From the NCBI RefSeq assembly GCF_029626035.1, contig NZ_JARUBE010000003.1:5270001-5334000 (forward strand): a DNA stretch of 64,000 bases. The letters are read 5' to 3'. Below, in pieces: positions 17,424-25,591 of the stretch. Made by a program: the position numbers and the translations under genes. Under the pieces are notes generated by a model. The model made no database searches and had not been told where the DNA came from. It saw nothing but the letters and a program-made list of their open reading frames with translations. This DNA comes from Micromonospora sp. WMMD980 (GTDB lineage Bacteria > Actinomycetota > Actinomycetes > Mycobacteriales > Micromonosporaceae). Position 1 is the stretch's first letter; every line of letters starts with the position of its first letter.

Positions 17424-17805
17424 TCCCGTCGTCCAGGGCGGGATCTACTGGGTCACCGACACCGACATCAGCCTGCCCCCGAACCATGACCGCAAGACCC
17501 ACCCACGACGTCCAGTGGTGGTTCTGACAGGGCCCGACACCAACAGCCACGCGGGCTGGCGGTTCGTGCTGGTGGCCCCGATATCGTCCGAGTCCACTCG
17601 CAAAACCGTGTACTGCGTCAAGTTGAGCGCAGGCGAGGGCAACGTCGCCAGCAAATGCTGGGTCCGGGTGCCAGCCGTTCAGCCGCTCATGAAGGACCAG
17701 TTGACGGACATGATCGGGATCCTGCCCGCGCAGCGGCTTGAGGAAATTCAGGCTCGGCTGTGGCAGTACCTCGGCCTAGTCGACCTGGATGAGCCCACAC
17801 AGTAG
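17413..17805 (+). CDS. MazF/PemK-like toxin
   Basis: A 130-aa protein with the PemK/MazF barrel pattern: VQGGIYWVTDTDISLPP at the N-terminus, RRPVVVLTGPDTNSH (the usual R-P-V-V-V strand), RFVLVAPISSEST and a C-terminal RLEEIQARLWQYLGL helix. MazF-type proteins are ribosome-dependent or free mRNA endonucleases. ATG 17413 lies inside the antitoxin gene. Together they form a compact type II-style toxin-antitoxin module with a Panacea rather than a MazE antitoxin. The pair is intact inside a region full of broken genes, consistent with selection to retain it. Confidence 0.75.
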   Translation: MTSSPVVQGGIYWVTDTDISLPPNHDRKTHPRRPVVVLTGPDTNSHAGWRFVLVAPISSESTRKTVYCVKLSAGEGNVASKCWVRVPAVQPLMKDQLTDMIGILPAQRLEEIQARLWQYLGLVDLDEPTQ

Positions 17806-18076
17806 GTGTCGCGGCCGACCACCGAGCCCAATCAGTACCCAGAAGCCAGGGTCGACAGCCCGCGTCAACGCCGGCGCACGGCGGGTGCTCCACGGATGCT
17901 CCGATGTTCCGATGCCGGGCGGACTCACGGCGCGACCCCTGGATTCGCGCCCCCGCCGACCACTCATCCCCGTGCCAGCCAACGGAGGCATCGCGCGGAC
18001 CAGCACCAACGCGGCCGGACGATGCGTCCAGAATTCGGACGGCGGACAAATGGTGGCACTCCGTCTACTTCTGGCC
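17806..18076. other. Non-coding stretch before tRNA fragment
   Basis: 271 bp with only short low-complexity frames. I see no gene, repeat or D-arm of a tRNA here. It separates the toxin gene from the tRNA-Lys remnant. Confidence 0.4.
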
Positions 18077-18119
18077 ACTTTTAATCCTTAGGTTCTGGGT
18101 TCGAGTCCCAGGCGGCCCA
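18077..18119 (+). other. 3' fragment of tRNA-Lys(UUU): probable attachment-site remnant
   Basis: The stretch begins at the anticodon loop (CTTTTAA, anticodon TTT), continues with a variable loop, a perfect T-arm (CTGGG-TTCGAGT-CCCAG) and the 3' acceptor strand GCGGCCC plus discriminator A. No D-arm or 5' acceptor strand (expected GGGCCGC) lies upstream, so it is not a working tRNA. Integrative elements of the tyrosine-recombinase type duplicate exactly this 3' portion when they insert into tRNA genes. No integrase is in the window, and I found no second copy. Confidence 0.7.
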
Positions 18120-18126
18120 CAACCTG

Positions 18127-18152
18127 CTGACCTGTGAATCCGTGCAGGTCAG
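18127..18152. terminator. 8-bp hairpin after the tRNA fragment
   Basis: CTGACCTG and CAGGTCAG form a perfect 8-bp stem with a 10-nt loop, 8 bases after the tRNA fragment. It may be the old tRNA terminator carried along with the attachment site, or a recombinase arm site. Confidence 0.35.
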
Positions 18153-18194
18153 ATGGAGCATTGCACGAACTGTTTGTTGTTTAGCGCGAGCGCC

Positions 18195-18563
18195 GCGCCG
18201 CGGGCGGCGCCAGCGGGTTCCTGCTCACGTAGGTCGCCCCGGCTGACCTGCTGCGCGCCGTCACTGTCGTCGCCCGCGGCAAGGCGCTGCTTCCCCCGGT
18301 GGTCATCCCACGCTGATCAGCGAGTTCGTCACCGCGCCCGCCCCGCCCAACCTGGCGGTCGACCGGGACCTTCTGGCCGTCCGCGAGTAGGAGATCGTCC
18401 GAGCTGGCGGCCCGAGGGCTGAGCAACGACGAGATCGTCGCGAGCATGTCATCAGCTCGCTGACCGCCATGACTCACGGCAAAACCGCGCGATGACCAGG
18501 CTGCACTGCCGTGACCCTGCCCAGCTGATGGTGTGGGCCTACGAGCCCAGGGCCCCGGAGTAG
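18195..18563 (+). pseudogene. Decayed NarL/LuxR-type response regulator
   Basis: Pieces of a response regulator can be read in order but in different frames. First is GASGFLLT, a stop, then VAPADLLRAVTVVARGKALL (end of receiver domain and linker). LISEFVT follows in another frame. Last comes LAARGLSNDEIVA, ISSLTAMTHGKTA and RDPAQLMVWAYE, which correspond to the LuxR helix-turn-helix. The N-terminal phospho-acceptor part is absent. Several frameshifts and stops mean no product. Confidence 0.65.
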
Positions 18564-18688
18564 TCCGCGAATGTCCTCTTTGGCCTGACGTTGTCCTGAG
18601 GGCCGTGCCCGGATGAGGAGCGAGCACGACACCTGTGGATCATGAAGTTGTCTACGCTTCAAGACTCACCAAGGGTGTCGTGCTCGCT

Positions 18689-19535
18689 GTGTCATCATCG
18701 CTCATCGCCGGGGCGGGTCACGCCGCGGCTGCTGCTATCGGTGCCGATTCACCGTCTGCGGGCTTGCTGGACCGGTTGGGGCAGGTCGCCGACCCTCGTG
18801 ATCCTCGTGGTGTGCGGTACCGGTTGGCTACCTTGCTGGCGATCGGGGTGTGCGCGATGAGCGCGGCCGGCCACAACTCGCTGACCGCGATCGCGGAGTG
18901 GGTCCGACGCTGTGGACAGCGGGAACTGGCCCGGCTGGGTTGCCCGTTCAACCCGGTGACCGGCCGGTACCGGGTTCCTGACGAGCGGACCCTGCGTGAC
19001 GCCTACGCCAGGGTTGATCCGGGCGTGCTGACCGGCGTCGGGTACGGGCACCTGGCCGCGCTGGCCCGGTCCGCGACCGACGTGGTGACTCCGGATGGTG
19101 TGCCCGAGCGGGAACAGCGTCGCGCTCACCGTGCCGCCCCCGCTGACCGGCCGCGCCGCGAAGCCGTCGCGGTCGACGGTAAATGTCTCCGCGGGGCCAT
19201 ACGCCCCGACGGCAGTCGCGCGTTCATCCTTCCGCCGTGCGTCATGCCGACGCGGTCACCCTCGCCGCCCGCGAGATCGCCGCGAAGACCAACGAAATCG
19301 GTGAGTTCGCGCCCGTGCTGGACCAGATCGCCGCGGCGGACCTGACCGACACGGTGATCACCGCCGATGCCATGCACGCGCAACGCGCCCACGCCGTCTA
19401 CCTCGTGCAACAGCGCCACGCCCACTACCTGTTCACCGTCAAAGACAATCAGCCCACGCTCGCCGCGCAGCTGCGGCGCCTGCCCTGGAAGCAGGTGCCG
19501 GTCCTGCATCGCCAGAGCAGTCGCGGCCACGGCCG
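18689..19535 (+). pseudogene. ISAs1-family transposase remnant, frameshifted and 3'-truncated
   Basis: The reading frame starts at GTG 18689 (SSSLIAGAGH) with GLLDRLGQVADPRDPRGVRY and AVAVDGKCLRGAIRPDGSR. It shifts frame near 19235 and continues as RHADAVTLAAREIAAKTNEI, VITADAMHAQRAHAVYLVQQ, HYLFTVKDNQPTL and SRGHGR. These are the expected ISAs1 blocks in order, including the aspartates of D-G-K and T-A-D-A-M. The last quarter is replaced by the cation exchanger remnant at about 19535. A perfect 14-bp inverted repeat (GCGAGCACGACACC at 18620-18633, its complement at 18674-18687) sits just before the start. Confidence 0.75.
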
Positions 19536-20280
19536 CGCCTTCGAAGCCAAGGCGGCCCCAGCCGCAGGTTTGGGGCGGATGAGTAGACCGCCGAGGAGGG
19601 CGGCGGTCATGAACAGACTGGTGGTGGTCGCGAGCAGTTCTTGATCTCCGTCGGTGTGGTAGATCGATCTCTGGCGGTAGGCGATGTCCCCGGCGGCGAG
19701 GGTGAGCACGTCGAGGATGTTGCCGCCGAGGACGGTGGCGATGGCGAGGGTGACCGCGCCGCGGCGTACGGCGGCGATGGCGGTGACGGTTTCCGGAAGC
19801 GCGTTGACCACGCCCATCAGGACGGCGCCGACGAATCCGGCGGAGAGTCCGGTGGTCTCGACGACGCTATCGGCGGCGAGGGCGACGAGCCAACCGCCGG
19901 CGGCGACGAGGAAGCCGACGACGGCGAAGTTGGTCCACAGCCACGCCGGTGGGCGCTGGTTGAGCGCGTTGTCGTTGTGCGGGACATCGGGGCGGGTTTC
20001 GGCGGTGGCGATGGCCTGCCACATCGGTTGCGCGCCGGCGCGGCGGATGAGCACGAGCCCACCGATGTAGGTGGCGACGAGCACGGCGGACATCGGGTTG
20101 ACGCCGGCGATGCTCGTTTCGGGGATGTAGCTGGCGAGCAGGGCCAGGGCGAGCAGGGCGATGAGCAGGCAGCCCGACAGCAGGTTCGACAGCGATGCGG
20201 CGGTGTGTTCGAGGTTGGCGCGGCGGTGGAAGGCGACGGCACGGCGGCGGCGCCCACCTGCGATCCCGGGGCATCCGCGC
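19536..20280 (-). pseudogene. Ca2+/cation antiporter (CaCA family) remnant, truncated at both ends
   Basis: On the minus strand the frame reads HTAASLSNLLSGCLLIALLA, then FVGAVLMGVVNALPETVTAI and TLAIATVLGGNILDVLTLA (alpha-repeat-like motifs of CaCA exchangers, with the acidic N-A-L-P-E and G-G-N motifs), and GGLLIRP. A frameshift near 19566 leads into GWGRLGFEGA, the family's typical C-terminal segment, where the ISAs1 scrap cuts in. The first alpha-repeat half of the protein is missing at the 20280 side. It is therefore a dead fragment of about 245 residues. Confidence 0.7.
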
Positions 20281-20292
20281 GTGCATCCTGCA

Positions 20293-21540
20293 ATGGTTGT
20301 GAACCTTCGGAGACTGTACGTTCAAGGCGTGGTCGCATCCTATGTGGTCCGAACGGCACACGCATTTGATGGCGAGCGTTTTCTTCCCGGTGGGGCGCAG
20401 GTCCAGGTCGATGGCGGTCGGATCGTCGCGGTTCGACCGGCGCACGCGCCGATTGACGCCGGCCAGCGGGTGTTCGACCGCGCCGATGCGACGGTGCTGC
20501 CCGGGTTGATCGATACTCATGTCCATCTGGTGGCTGGTGGTGAGCCGAACGCCCTGGGGTTGGACGCGGGGCGCAGCGCCGCGGAGCGTGAGCAGGTCAT
20601 CCGCCGATCTTTGGTGGCACAGGTCGGTGCGGGTGTGACGACGGTGCGGGATCTGGGCGATAACCGGTTCGTCGTGGTGGAGCGGGCGGTACGCGATGAC
20701 GAGCCGTCGGTTGTCGGGGCGGGACCGCCGATCACGTCGGTGAATGGGCACTGCGCCGCACTCGGTGGACAGGCCAGCGGCAGCAAGGCGCTGCGGTCGG
20801 CAGTCGCCGAACGGCACGATCGCGGGGCCAAGATCGTAAAGATCGTTGTCAGCGGTGGCGCCATGACAGCCGGTTCGGACCTGCTGCGACTGCAGTTCGA
20901 GCTGGCCGACGTCCGGGTCGTGGTGGAGGAGGCCCACCGTCGTGGGCTGCCGGTCACGGCGCATGCCCACCCGGTGGTCGCCGTCGAGTTATGTCTGGCC
21001 GCCGGCGTCGACGGCATCGAGCATTGCACCTGCCTGACCCCGACGGGGATTCACACTCCGGCCTCGGTGGTTGACGGGCTGGCCGCGCACCAGGTCCAGG
21101 TGTGCCCGACGTTCGGGCGGCTGCCCGCACTTCCACCATCGCCGGAGGCGGTCGAGGTCATGCGGCGCACGGGAATGACGCTGACGGCCCGCTTCGCTCA
21201 GGTCAGCCGCCTGCACGCCGCCGGGGTGCCGCTGCTGGCCGGTTCAGACGCCGGTATTCACCCGGCAAAACCACACGGCGTCCTCGCCTATGCGGTGGCC
21301 GAGCTGGTCCGGTCCGGCCTGCCAGTCGACGCGGCACTGCGAGCGGCGACATCCGGTGCCGCCGAGGCGTGCGGGCTGGGCGCCACGGTCGGCAGGCTGC
21401 GGCCAGGCACGGTCGCCGACCTGCTCATCGTCGAGGGTGACCTGGCACATGACGTTCTTGCCCTGACCCGCGTGCGCGGAGTGATACTGCGCGGACGGCC
21501 GGTCATCGTCAATGACGCCGGGCCACGATCACCGAGTTGA
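20293..21540 (+). CDS. Amidohydrolase family protein (imidazolonepropionase/prolidase-like)
   Basis: A 415-aa metal-dependent hydrolase. Metal ligands are visible as DTHVHL (H-x-H after strand 1, about residue 77), a candidate carboxylated lysine in KIVKIVVSGGAM (about residue 180), VTAHAH (about 220), EHCTCLTP and LLAGSDAG (about 318). These fit subtype I amidohydrolases that cleave amides or dipeptides. The ATG at 20293 has no ribosome-binding site; GTG at 20329 or 20344 is equally possible. The gene starts at the scar of the cation exchanger remnant. Its 3' end overlaps the nicotianamine synthase gene tail to tail by 32 bases. A role in trimming a nicotianamine-derived product is a guess. 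Confidence 0.8.
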   Translation: MVVNLRRLYVQGVVASYVVRTAHAFDGERFLPGGAQVQVDGGRIVAVRPAHAPIDAGQRVFDRADATVLPGLIDTHVHLVAGGEPNALGLDAGRSAAEREQVIRRSLVAQVGAGVTTVRDLGDNRFVVVERAVRDDEPSVVGAGPPITSVNGHCAALGGQASGSKALRSAVAERHDRGAKIVKIVVSGGAMTAGSDLLRLQFELADVRVVVEEAHRRGLPVTAHAHPVVAVELCLAAGVDGIEHCTCLTPTGIHTPASVVDGLAAHQVQVCPTFGRLPALPPSPEAVEVMRRTGMTLTARFAQVSRLHAAGVPLLAGSDAGIHPAKPHGVLAYAVAELVRSGLPVDAALRAATSGAAEACGLGATVGRLRPGTVADLLIVEGDLAHDVLALTRVRGVILRGRPVIVNDAGPRSPS

Positions 21541-22363
21541 CCACCTCGCCGTAGGGATGCAGGACGACGTCGAGGACCAGCCCGGCATCGTGCACGTCAC
21601 CGAGGTCAACCGTCGGGTAGAGCAGCGCCCGCAACCGGTCCGCGGTACGAATGACCACGTACGTTCCCGGTGCGATCGAGGTACCGATGGCCCGTAACGC
21701 GGCCAGCTTCTCCGCCCGCGTCGTACCCACCAGGGCCGCGACGACAACGACGTCGCAACCGGCGGTGACGCGGGCCATGTCCGGCGCCGACGTCGCGTCG
21801 GACACGACAACCGTGATCTGTTCCGCTTCGGCGAGCCGGTCGACGAATCGGCGGGAGAGCTTCACGGCTTCGACGTCGCGATCCACCACCGTGGTGTGGG
21901 CTCTGGTCGCCTGGCTCAGCAGCATGGCGCTCAGGGGTAACGAACCTCCGCCGATGAAACAGACTCCGCGGGTGGCCTCCAGCCGATGACCGGCTGCCGC
22001 CAAGGCGTGCAACTCCAGTCGAGTCAACTGCTCATAGTTGCCAAGATAGGGAAACGCGGCCGCCTGGGCATGCGGGTCGGCGGCGGTGAGCACCTGGTGC
22101 GCCCACGCGTTCTCCAGCAGCGACTCGCCCTCCGCGCATAGCCGGATCAGGTCCGATCGCACCCTGATGATCCGCGGATCCGCCAGGGCCGACTCGACGT
22201 CACGCGCATCGGCGTGGACACAGACCCGCACCAGATCGGCGAACAACGCGTTGACTTCCGGTGACGGGGCACGACTGTGCTGGGCGCGTAGCTGCTCATA
22301 CAGGCTGATGATGTGATCGGCTCGACCGACACCCTGCACTGGCGCAGCGGCCACGCTCAGCAT
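21509..22363 (-). CDS. Nicotianamine synthase family protein
   Basis: A 284-aa enzyme clearly of the nicotianamine synthase family. It shows FPYLGNYEQLTRLE, the SAM-binding VCFIGGGSLPLSAMLLSQA (about residues 133-151), VVVVAALVGTTRAEKL, RTADRLRALLYPTVD and the C-terminal HPYGEVVNSVIVARR. The family condenses aminocarboxypropyl groups from SAM to form nicotianamine, or in bacteria the CntL-type opine metallophore precursors. Its ATG overlaps the end of the GNAT gene by 7 bases, so the two are co-translated. No opine dehydrogenase or histidine racemase is present in the window. A Zur-type regulator lies 2.5 kb away, which fits metal uptake. The exact product is unknown. Confidence 0.88.
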   Translation of the reverse strand: MLSVAAAPVQGVGRADHIISLYEQLRAQHSRAPSPEVNALFADLVRVCVHADARDVESALADPRIIRVRSDLIRLCAEGESLLENAWAHQVLTAADPHAQAAAFPYLGNYEQLTRLELHALAAAGHRLEATRGVCFIGGGSLPLSAMLLSQATRAHTTVVDRDVEAVKLSRRFVDRLAEAEQITVVVSDATSAPDMARVTAGCDVVVVAALVGTTRAEKLAALRAIGTSIAPGTYVVIRTADRLRALLYPTVDLGDVHDAGLVLDVVLHPYGEVVNSVIVARRH

Positions 22364-22932
22364 TGCGATGTTCGCAGCATGATGTCGGCGTCGATCTCGA
22401 AGTGCACTGTGCTGAACGGATCAGGCCGTTCATCGTAGATCTCGCGTGTCGGCAGGGATCGCCAGAACGCCTCCGCGCCTGAGACGCTCGCGTCGGTGTG
22501 CAGGTACACGCGCCGGTAGCCGCCGGGGCCGACACTCCAGGCCACCGCCCGCTCGGTAAGGGCCCGACCGACGCCACAGCGCCGTGCCCGGGAGACCACC
22601 CACACGCGCACCAGTTGGCAGACGTCGGGCTGGTTGTACTCCTGCGCCAGCCAATCCGGATTCGGAGGACTCGCCAACCGACACGGCCGTACGGCCGCCG
22701 TGCCGACGACGCCGGTCACGTCTCGGGCCACCAGCAGCACACTTCCCGGTGTACGCAGGTAGGTCGCTTCGAGGTCGTCAATGTCGTGGTGCCACTGCGG
22801 GAGGTATCCCCCCAGGTCGGTGTGCAGCACCTCACGCATGATCGCCTCCGCCGCCTGCAGATCAGCTGGGGCGGCAGGCGTGACGACCAGGTCAGAGACT
22901 TTGCTTTGACCTGTTTTCTGATGGCTTGGCAT
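22357..22932 (-). CDS. GNAT-family acetyltransferase
   Basis: A 191-aa protein with the GNAT fold: VSDLVVTPAAPADLQAAEAI at the start, VLLVARDVTGVVGTAAV, and the acetyl-CoA-binding loop VSRARRCGVGRALTERAV (R-x-x-G-x-G/A type, about residues 118-135), followed by RVYLHTDASVSGAEAFWRSL. ATG 22932 follows GGGAG eight bases upstream; longer forms lack such a site. It is the first gene of a two-gene operon with nicotianamine synthase and could acylate the metallophore or its precursor (inference). Paralogues have many other substrates. Confidence 0.78.
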   Translation of the reverse strand: MPSHQKTGQSKVSDLVVTPAAPADLQAAEAIMREVLHTDLGGYLPQWHHDIDDLEATYLRTPGSVLLVARDVTGVVGTAAVRPCRLASPPNPDWLAQEYNQPDVCQLVRVWVVSRARRCGVGRALTERAVAWSVGPGGYRRVYLHTDASVSGAEAFWRSLPTREIYDERPDPFSTVHFEIDADIMLRTSQC

Positions 22933-23061
22933 GTTACTACTCTCCCGCCCTGCGTCTAAGGAGATCTTGGAGTGTCGCGGCGTTCGGACGTTGACCCGCA
23001 CGACGGCGCCACCGGCAGGTGGCGATCCCGTCCGGCGACATCGGCCCAACCTATCTGCTAA

Positions 23062-23076
23062 TGACAACCGTTTCTA
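23062..23076. promoter_or_regulatory. Zur-box-like sequence upstream of the GNAT-nicotianamine synthase operon
   Basis: TGACAAC-C-GTTTCTA resembles the 7-1-7 palindrome of actinobacterial Zur sites (TGAAAAY-N-RTTTTCA), with 12 of 15 positions compatible with a consensus recalled from memory. It lies 130 bp upstream of the GNAT start. Binding is not shown. Confidence 0.35.
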
Positions 23077-23120
23077 ACTCGATTGGTGACGGCTTCGACG
23101 ACGAAGGGGCGGATCACCAG

Positions 23121-23245
23121 CCGCCGTGGATCGTCTCGGACGAGTTGTGGGCCAAGGTTGCGCCGATGCCGCCAGCCCGCCCGCCGCGCAATTTACCGCT
23201 ATCCCAGACGCAAGCCCTTTGAGGGACTGCACAAATCCTACGTCC
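23121..23245 (+). pseudogene. IS5-family transposase N-terminal scrap
   Basis: PPWIVSDELWAKVAPMPPA and, after a frameshift, YRYPRRKPFEGLHK match the N-terminus of IS5-type transposases (W-I-V-S-D-E-L-W ... R-Y-P-x-R-K-P). The remainder of the gene is gone. Confidence 0.55.
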
Positions 23246-23324
23246 GGTCTGGTCGTTCAGTGCCGCGGTCATCACGGCACCCTCCTCACCAGGCACAACG
23301 CCCGGCAGGTCAGGCCGGAAACAC

Positions 23325-23430
23325 CAACTTGTTGGATTGGTGGCATGCAGCCGTTTGCCGTCCGGAGCCAGCCCGACCGCGTGGTAACCCTTTTTCCGAC
23401 GTCCAAGCCGAGGTAGACGCCGTATCCGTC
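23325..23430 (-). pseudogene. IS110-family transposase N-terminal scrap
   Basis: The minus strand reads GVYLGLDVGK and, after a one-base shift, KGYHAVGLAPDGKRLHATNP. This is the first strand and DEDD aspartate of IS110-type transposases. It is only about 35 residues long and frameshifted. Confidence 0.5.
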
Positions 23431-23598
23431 GTTCGCCGCAGCCGCCTCCACGCATCGATCGGTGGCCTCGGCCGCTGGCCTGAGCGTCGGACTGCCGGCA
23501 GCCACGTTACGAAGAGACCTACCCCGAACACGGGTGGCCGTGTCCCTATCAGCGGTCCGCCGACGCCACCCGACCCGGCGACAACACCCCCCGGATCA

Positions 23599-23988
23599 TC
23601 ACAACGACAGGGGCAGGAAGTCATACCGGGCCGGGCGACCGAGGGTCCCCGGCTGGGGACGATCAAAAAGGTAACGGGGGCTGATCTCGGCGATGCTGCG
23701 GCTGATCGTCGAGCGGTGCACAGCGAACCAGGCCGCGATCACGTCGTGGGTGAGCCCGTGACGGAGATGGACCAGCATGGCCAGCCGCCGATCCACGGCC
23801 CCGAACCGGTGCCTGGCGCCTGCTCCGATCCGGCGACGGCGTATCCGCGAGGCGAGCCGGTCACGGTGCCGTGCCCGCCACCGCGGCCTCAACTCGCTGA
23901 CCAGGTCCTCAATCACCGAGCGGGACAGGCCCGTCATACCCCGGTTGGTCATGATCGCAGCGCCCACCACGACGCAAAAAACGATCAT
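23599..23988 (-). pseudogene. IS5-like transposase helix-turn-helix fragment
   Basis: The frame on the minus strand contains MTGLSRSVIEDLVSEL, GAGARHRFGAVDRRLAMLVH and LTHDVIAAWFAVHRSTISRS, the N-terminal helix-turn-helix seen in IS5/IS1647-like (DUF4096/Tnp4) transposases. No catalytic domain follows on the 5'->3' path. It is a remnant inside a patch of IS debris. Confidence 0.55.
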
Positions 23989-24279
23989 CGATGCTCAAGG
24001 ATTCGCTACCGTGCACGGGGCCGTGAGTGGCGCGACAGCAATGGTGAGAAGGCTGTCGCGCCACCACAGGGAGCGCCGTCGCCGGAGGTACCAGCACCGA
24101 CCAACGTTCCGATGCGATGTTAACGGACTTGATTTCTGTTTGCACCAAAGGCAGGTAGCCCGCTCCGCCGCATGGCGCCGCCGCAAGAGGCCGGCCGACG
24201 TCCGACCCTTACAGGACGACGCGCCGGCCGGGTCCGCCTCACCTGAGGTACCCCCTACCTCGCGGACAGCTTCACGATA

Positions 24280-24623
24280 ATGAATTCCGCTTCGGATGTC
24301 ACCGATCATTTGATCCGTTGCGAGGACCTCAGCGGGAGCTCAGCGGCAGCGGTCGAGGAGTTGGGGTCCTCCACCGCCGACTTCGCCGACAATCTCATGC
24401 AACCGCCCACCGAGACCGATCGTGGTCAGCTGTTGCGGGCGCTGGCCAGCGGTGCGCTCCGCTCCGGTCTGGAGCGCCACTTCGGCCTTAAGCTGGCCTT
24501 GAGAAGGACTCTCACCGGATGGCGGCGTTCCGGTCGAGCGCCGTCGACTCCGACTTCTACCGCAGGTTCGTCTCGACCCGCGGGCAGTTGCTCAAACAGT
24601 CACCCGAGCTGCCTGACTGTTGA
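24280..24623 (+). pseudogene. Unknown short gene, apparently frameshifted
   Basis: From ATG 24280 the frame reads MNSASDVTDHLIRCEDLSGS, ... DRGQLLRALASGALRSGLER. Near 24515 the protein-like reading moves to another frame, MAAFRSSAVDSDFYRRFVST, and ends ... LLKQSPELPDC with TGA at 24621-24623. Together they would give about 115 residues. I do not recognise the family and see no ribosome-binding site. It could be two tiny genes or one broken one. Confidence 0.3.
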
Positions 24624-24841
24624 CCACCACACTGCAGGACGTCCCGGCGGGCAGGTTCAGGCTCACCTGTTCCTGCGCGCCGGGCATCGGTCTGGCGGAG
24701 TAGGACGCCGGCCGCCGAGCGGCCCACGCTTTCCGAGCCGGCTGGCGCAAATAGCGGCCCGGCTCAGACGACCCGTCCGAGCTGGTCGGCATCCGGGCCG
24801 GCCTTGCGGTGGGGGCGAGCGCATCCATCGCAGGACGGTGT

Positions 24842-25246
24842 TCAGGCGGCGCAGGCGCCGCAGACTCCGAAGATCTCCATGGTGTGACCGACGTCGGTGA
24901 AGCCGTGCTGGCTGGCGACCTGGTCGGCCCACCGCTCCACGGCCGGCCCGGCGACCTCGACCGTCCGACCGCACCCACGGCACACCAGGTGGTGGTGGTG
25001 GCGGCTCTGGCTGCACCTCCGATACAGCTGCTCTCCGCCCGGCAGCTTGGTGGAGTCGAGTTCACCGGTGTCGACCAGCAGCTGTAGTGTCCGGTAGACG
25101 GTGGTCAGGCCGACCCGCGCCTGGCGATCCAGCAGCATCTGGTGCAGCTGTTGCGCGCTGTGGAAGCCGTCAACTTCGCGCAGCAGCGCCAGCACCTCGG
25201 CACGCTGGCGGGTGTTGCGGGTCATGCCGGTCGGCGCCTCGCTCAC
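24842..25246 (-). CDS. zur: Zinc uptake regulator, Fur family
   Basis: A 134-aa Fur-family repressor. It shows TRQRAEVLALLRE, FHSAQQLHQMLL, VGLTTVYRTLQLLVDTGELD (winged helix, recognition helix around T-V-Y-R), then RRCSQSRHHHHLVCRGCG with the histidine/cysteine metal ligands, HGFTDVGHTMEIFGVCGAC at the end. The order and the VEV-x(6)-VERWADQVA segment match actinobacterial Zur rather than FurA. I chose GTG 25246 (GGGAG upstream), which gives the usual family length; ATG 25321 would add an unconserved 25-aa leader. The gene is monocistronic as far as can be seen and has a palindrome just upstream. Confidence 0.85.
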   Translation of the reverse strand: MSEAPTGMTRNTRQRAEVLALLREVDGFHSAQQLHQMLLDRQARVGLTTVYRTLQLLVDTGELDSTKLPGGEQLYRRCSQSRHHHHLVCRGCGRTVEVAGPAVERWADQVASQHGFTDVGHTMEIFGVCGACAA

Positions 25247-25333
25247 CGTTCGCTGTCTCCCTTCGCTCCGTGGCCGGCCCGCTGCAGGTTGGTCGGCGGC
25301 GTGGTCTCGAGTTTTCGACATCAGCACCCATTA

Positions 25334-25348
25334 TGCGTTGCGCATATG
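25334..25348 (-). promoter_or_regulatory. Candidate Zur operator upstream of zur
   Basis: TGCGTTGCGCATATG overlaps a 6-3-6 palindrome TATGCG-TTG-CGCATA (25332-25346). A 15-bp sequence with 13 identical bases occurs upstream of the permease operon at 28918-28932. Shared sequence at both promoters fits autoregulation and control of the permease by Zur. Confidence 0.5.
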
Positions 25349-25591
25349 TGCAATGGTCTGGCCGACTGTATCAGTGCCGCATCGATGCGAGCCGAGCCTC
25401 CACCGAGGCTTGGGCTGGCATCCCGCTTACCTGCCGCGCCGTTATTCCAGCGCCTTTGTGACGCCGGAACGCAGCTTGGTCACAGACTGGTCACAACGTC
25501 TTGTGCACTTAGTGACAATGGCTTTCGTTGAGCGGATGATCCCCTTCAGTCGCGCCCGTCACCGGGCGCTCGCTCTGGGAGGAATCCGCCC

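Noticed and set aside
18040..18119. Complete tRNA gene
   Set aside because: No 5' acceptor strand (GGGCCGC) or D-arm precedes the anticodon loop.
24592..24841. Minus-strand coding fragment ending ...SLNLPAGTSCSVVVNSQAA
   Set aside because: Some protein-like residues, but no family, no start and strong overlap with other GC-rich frames.
25513..25527. Zur box before the subtilase (TGACAATGGCTTTCG)
   Set aside because: The left half fits, but only four of seven positions of the right half do, and the gene has no known zinc link.
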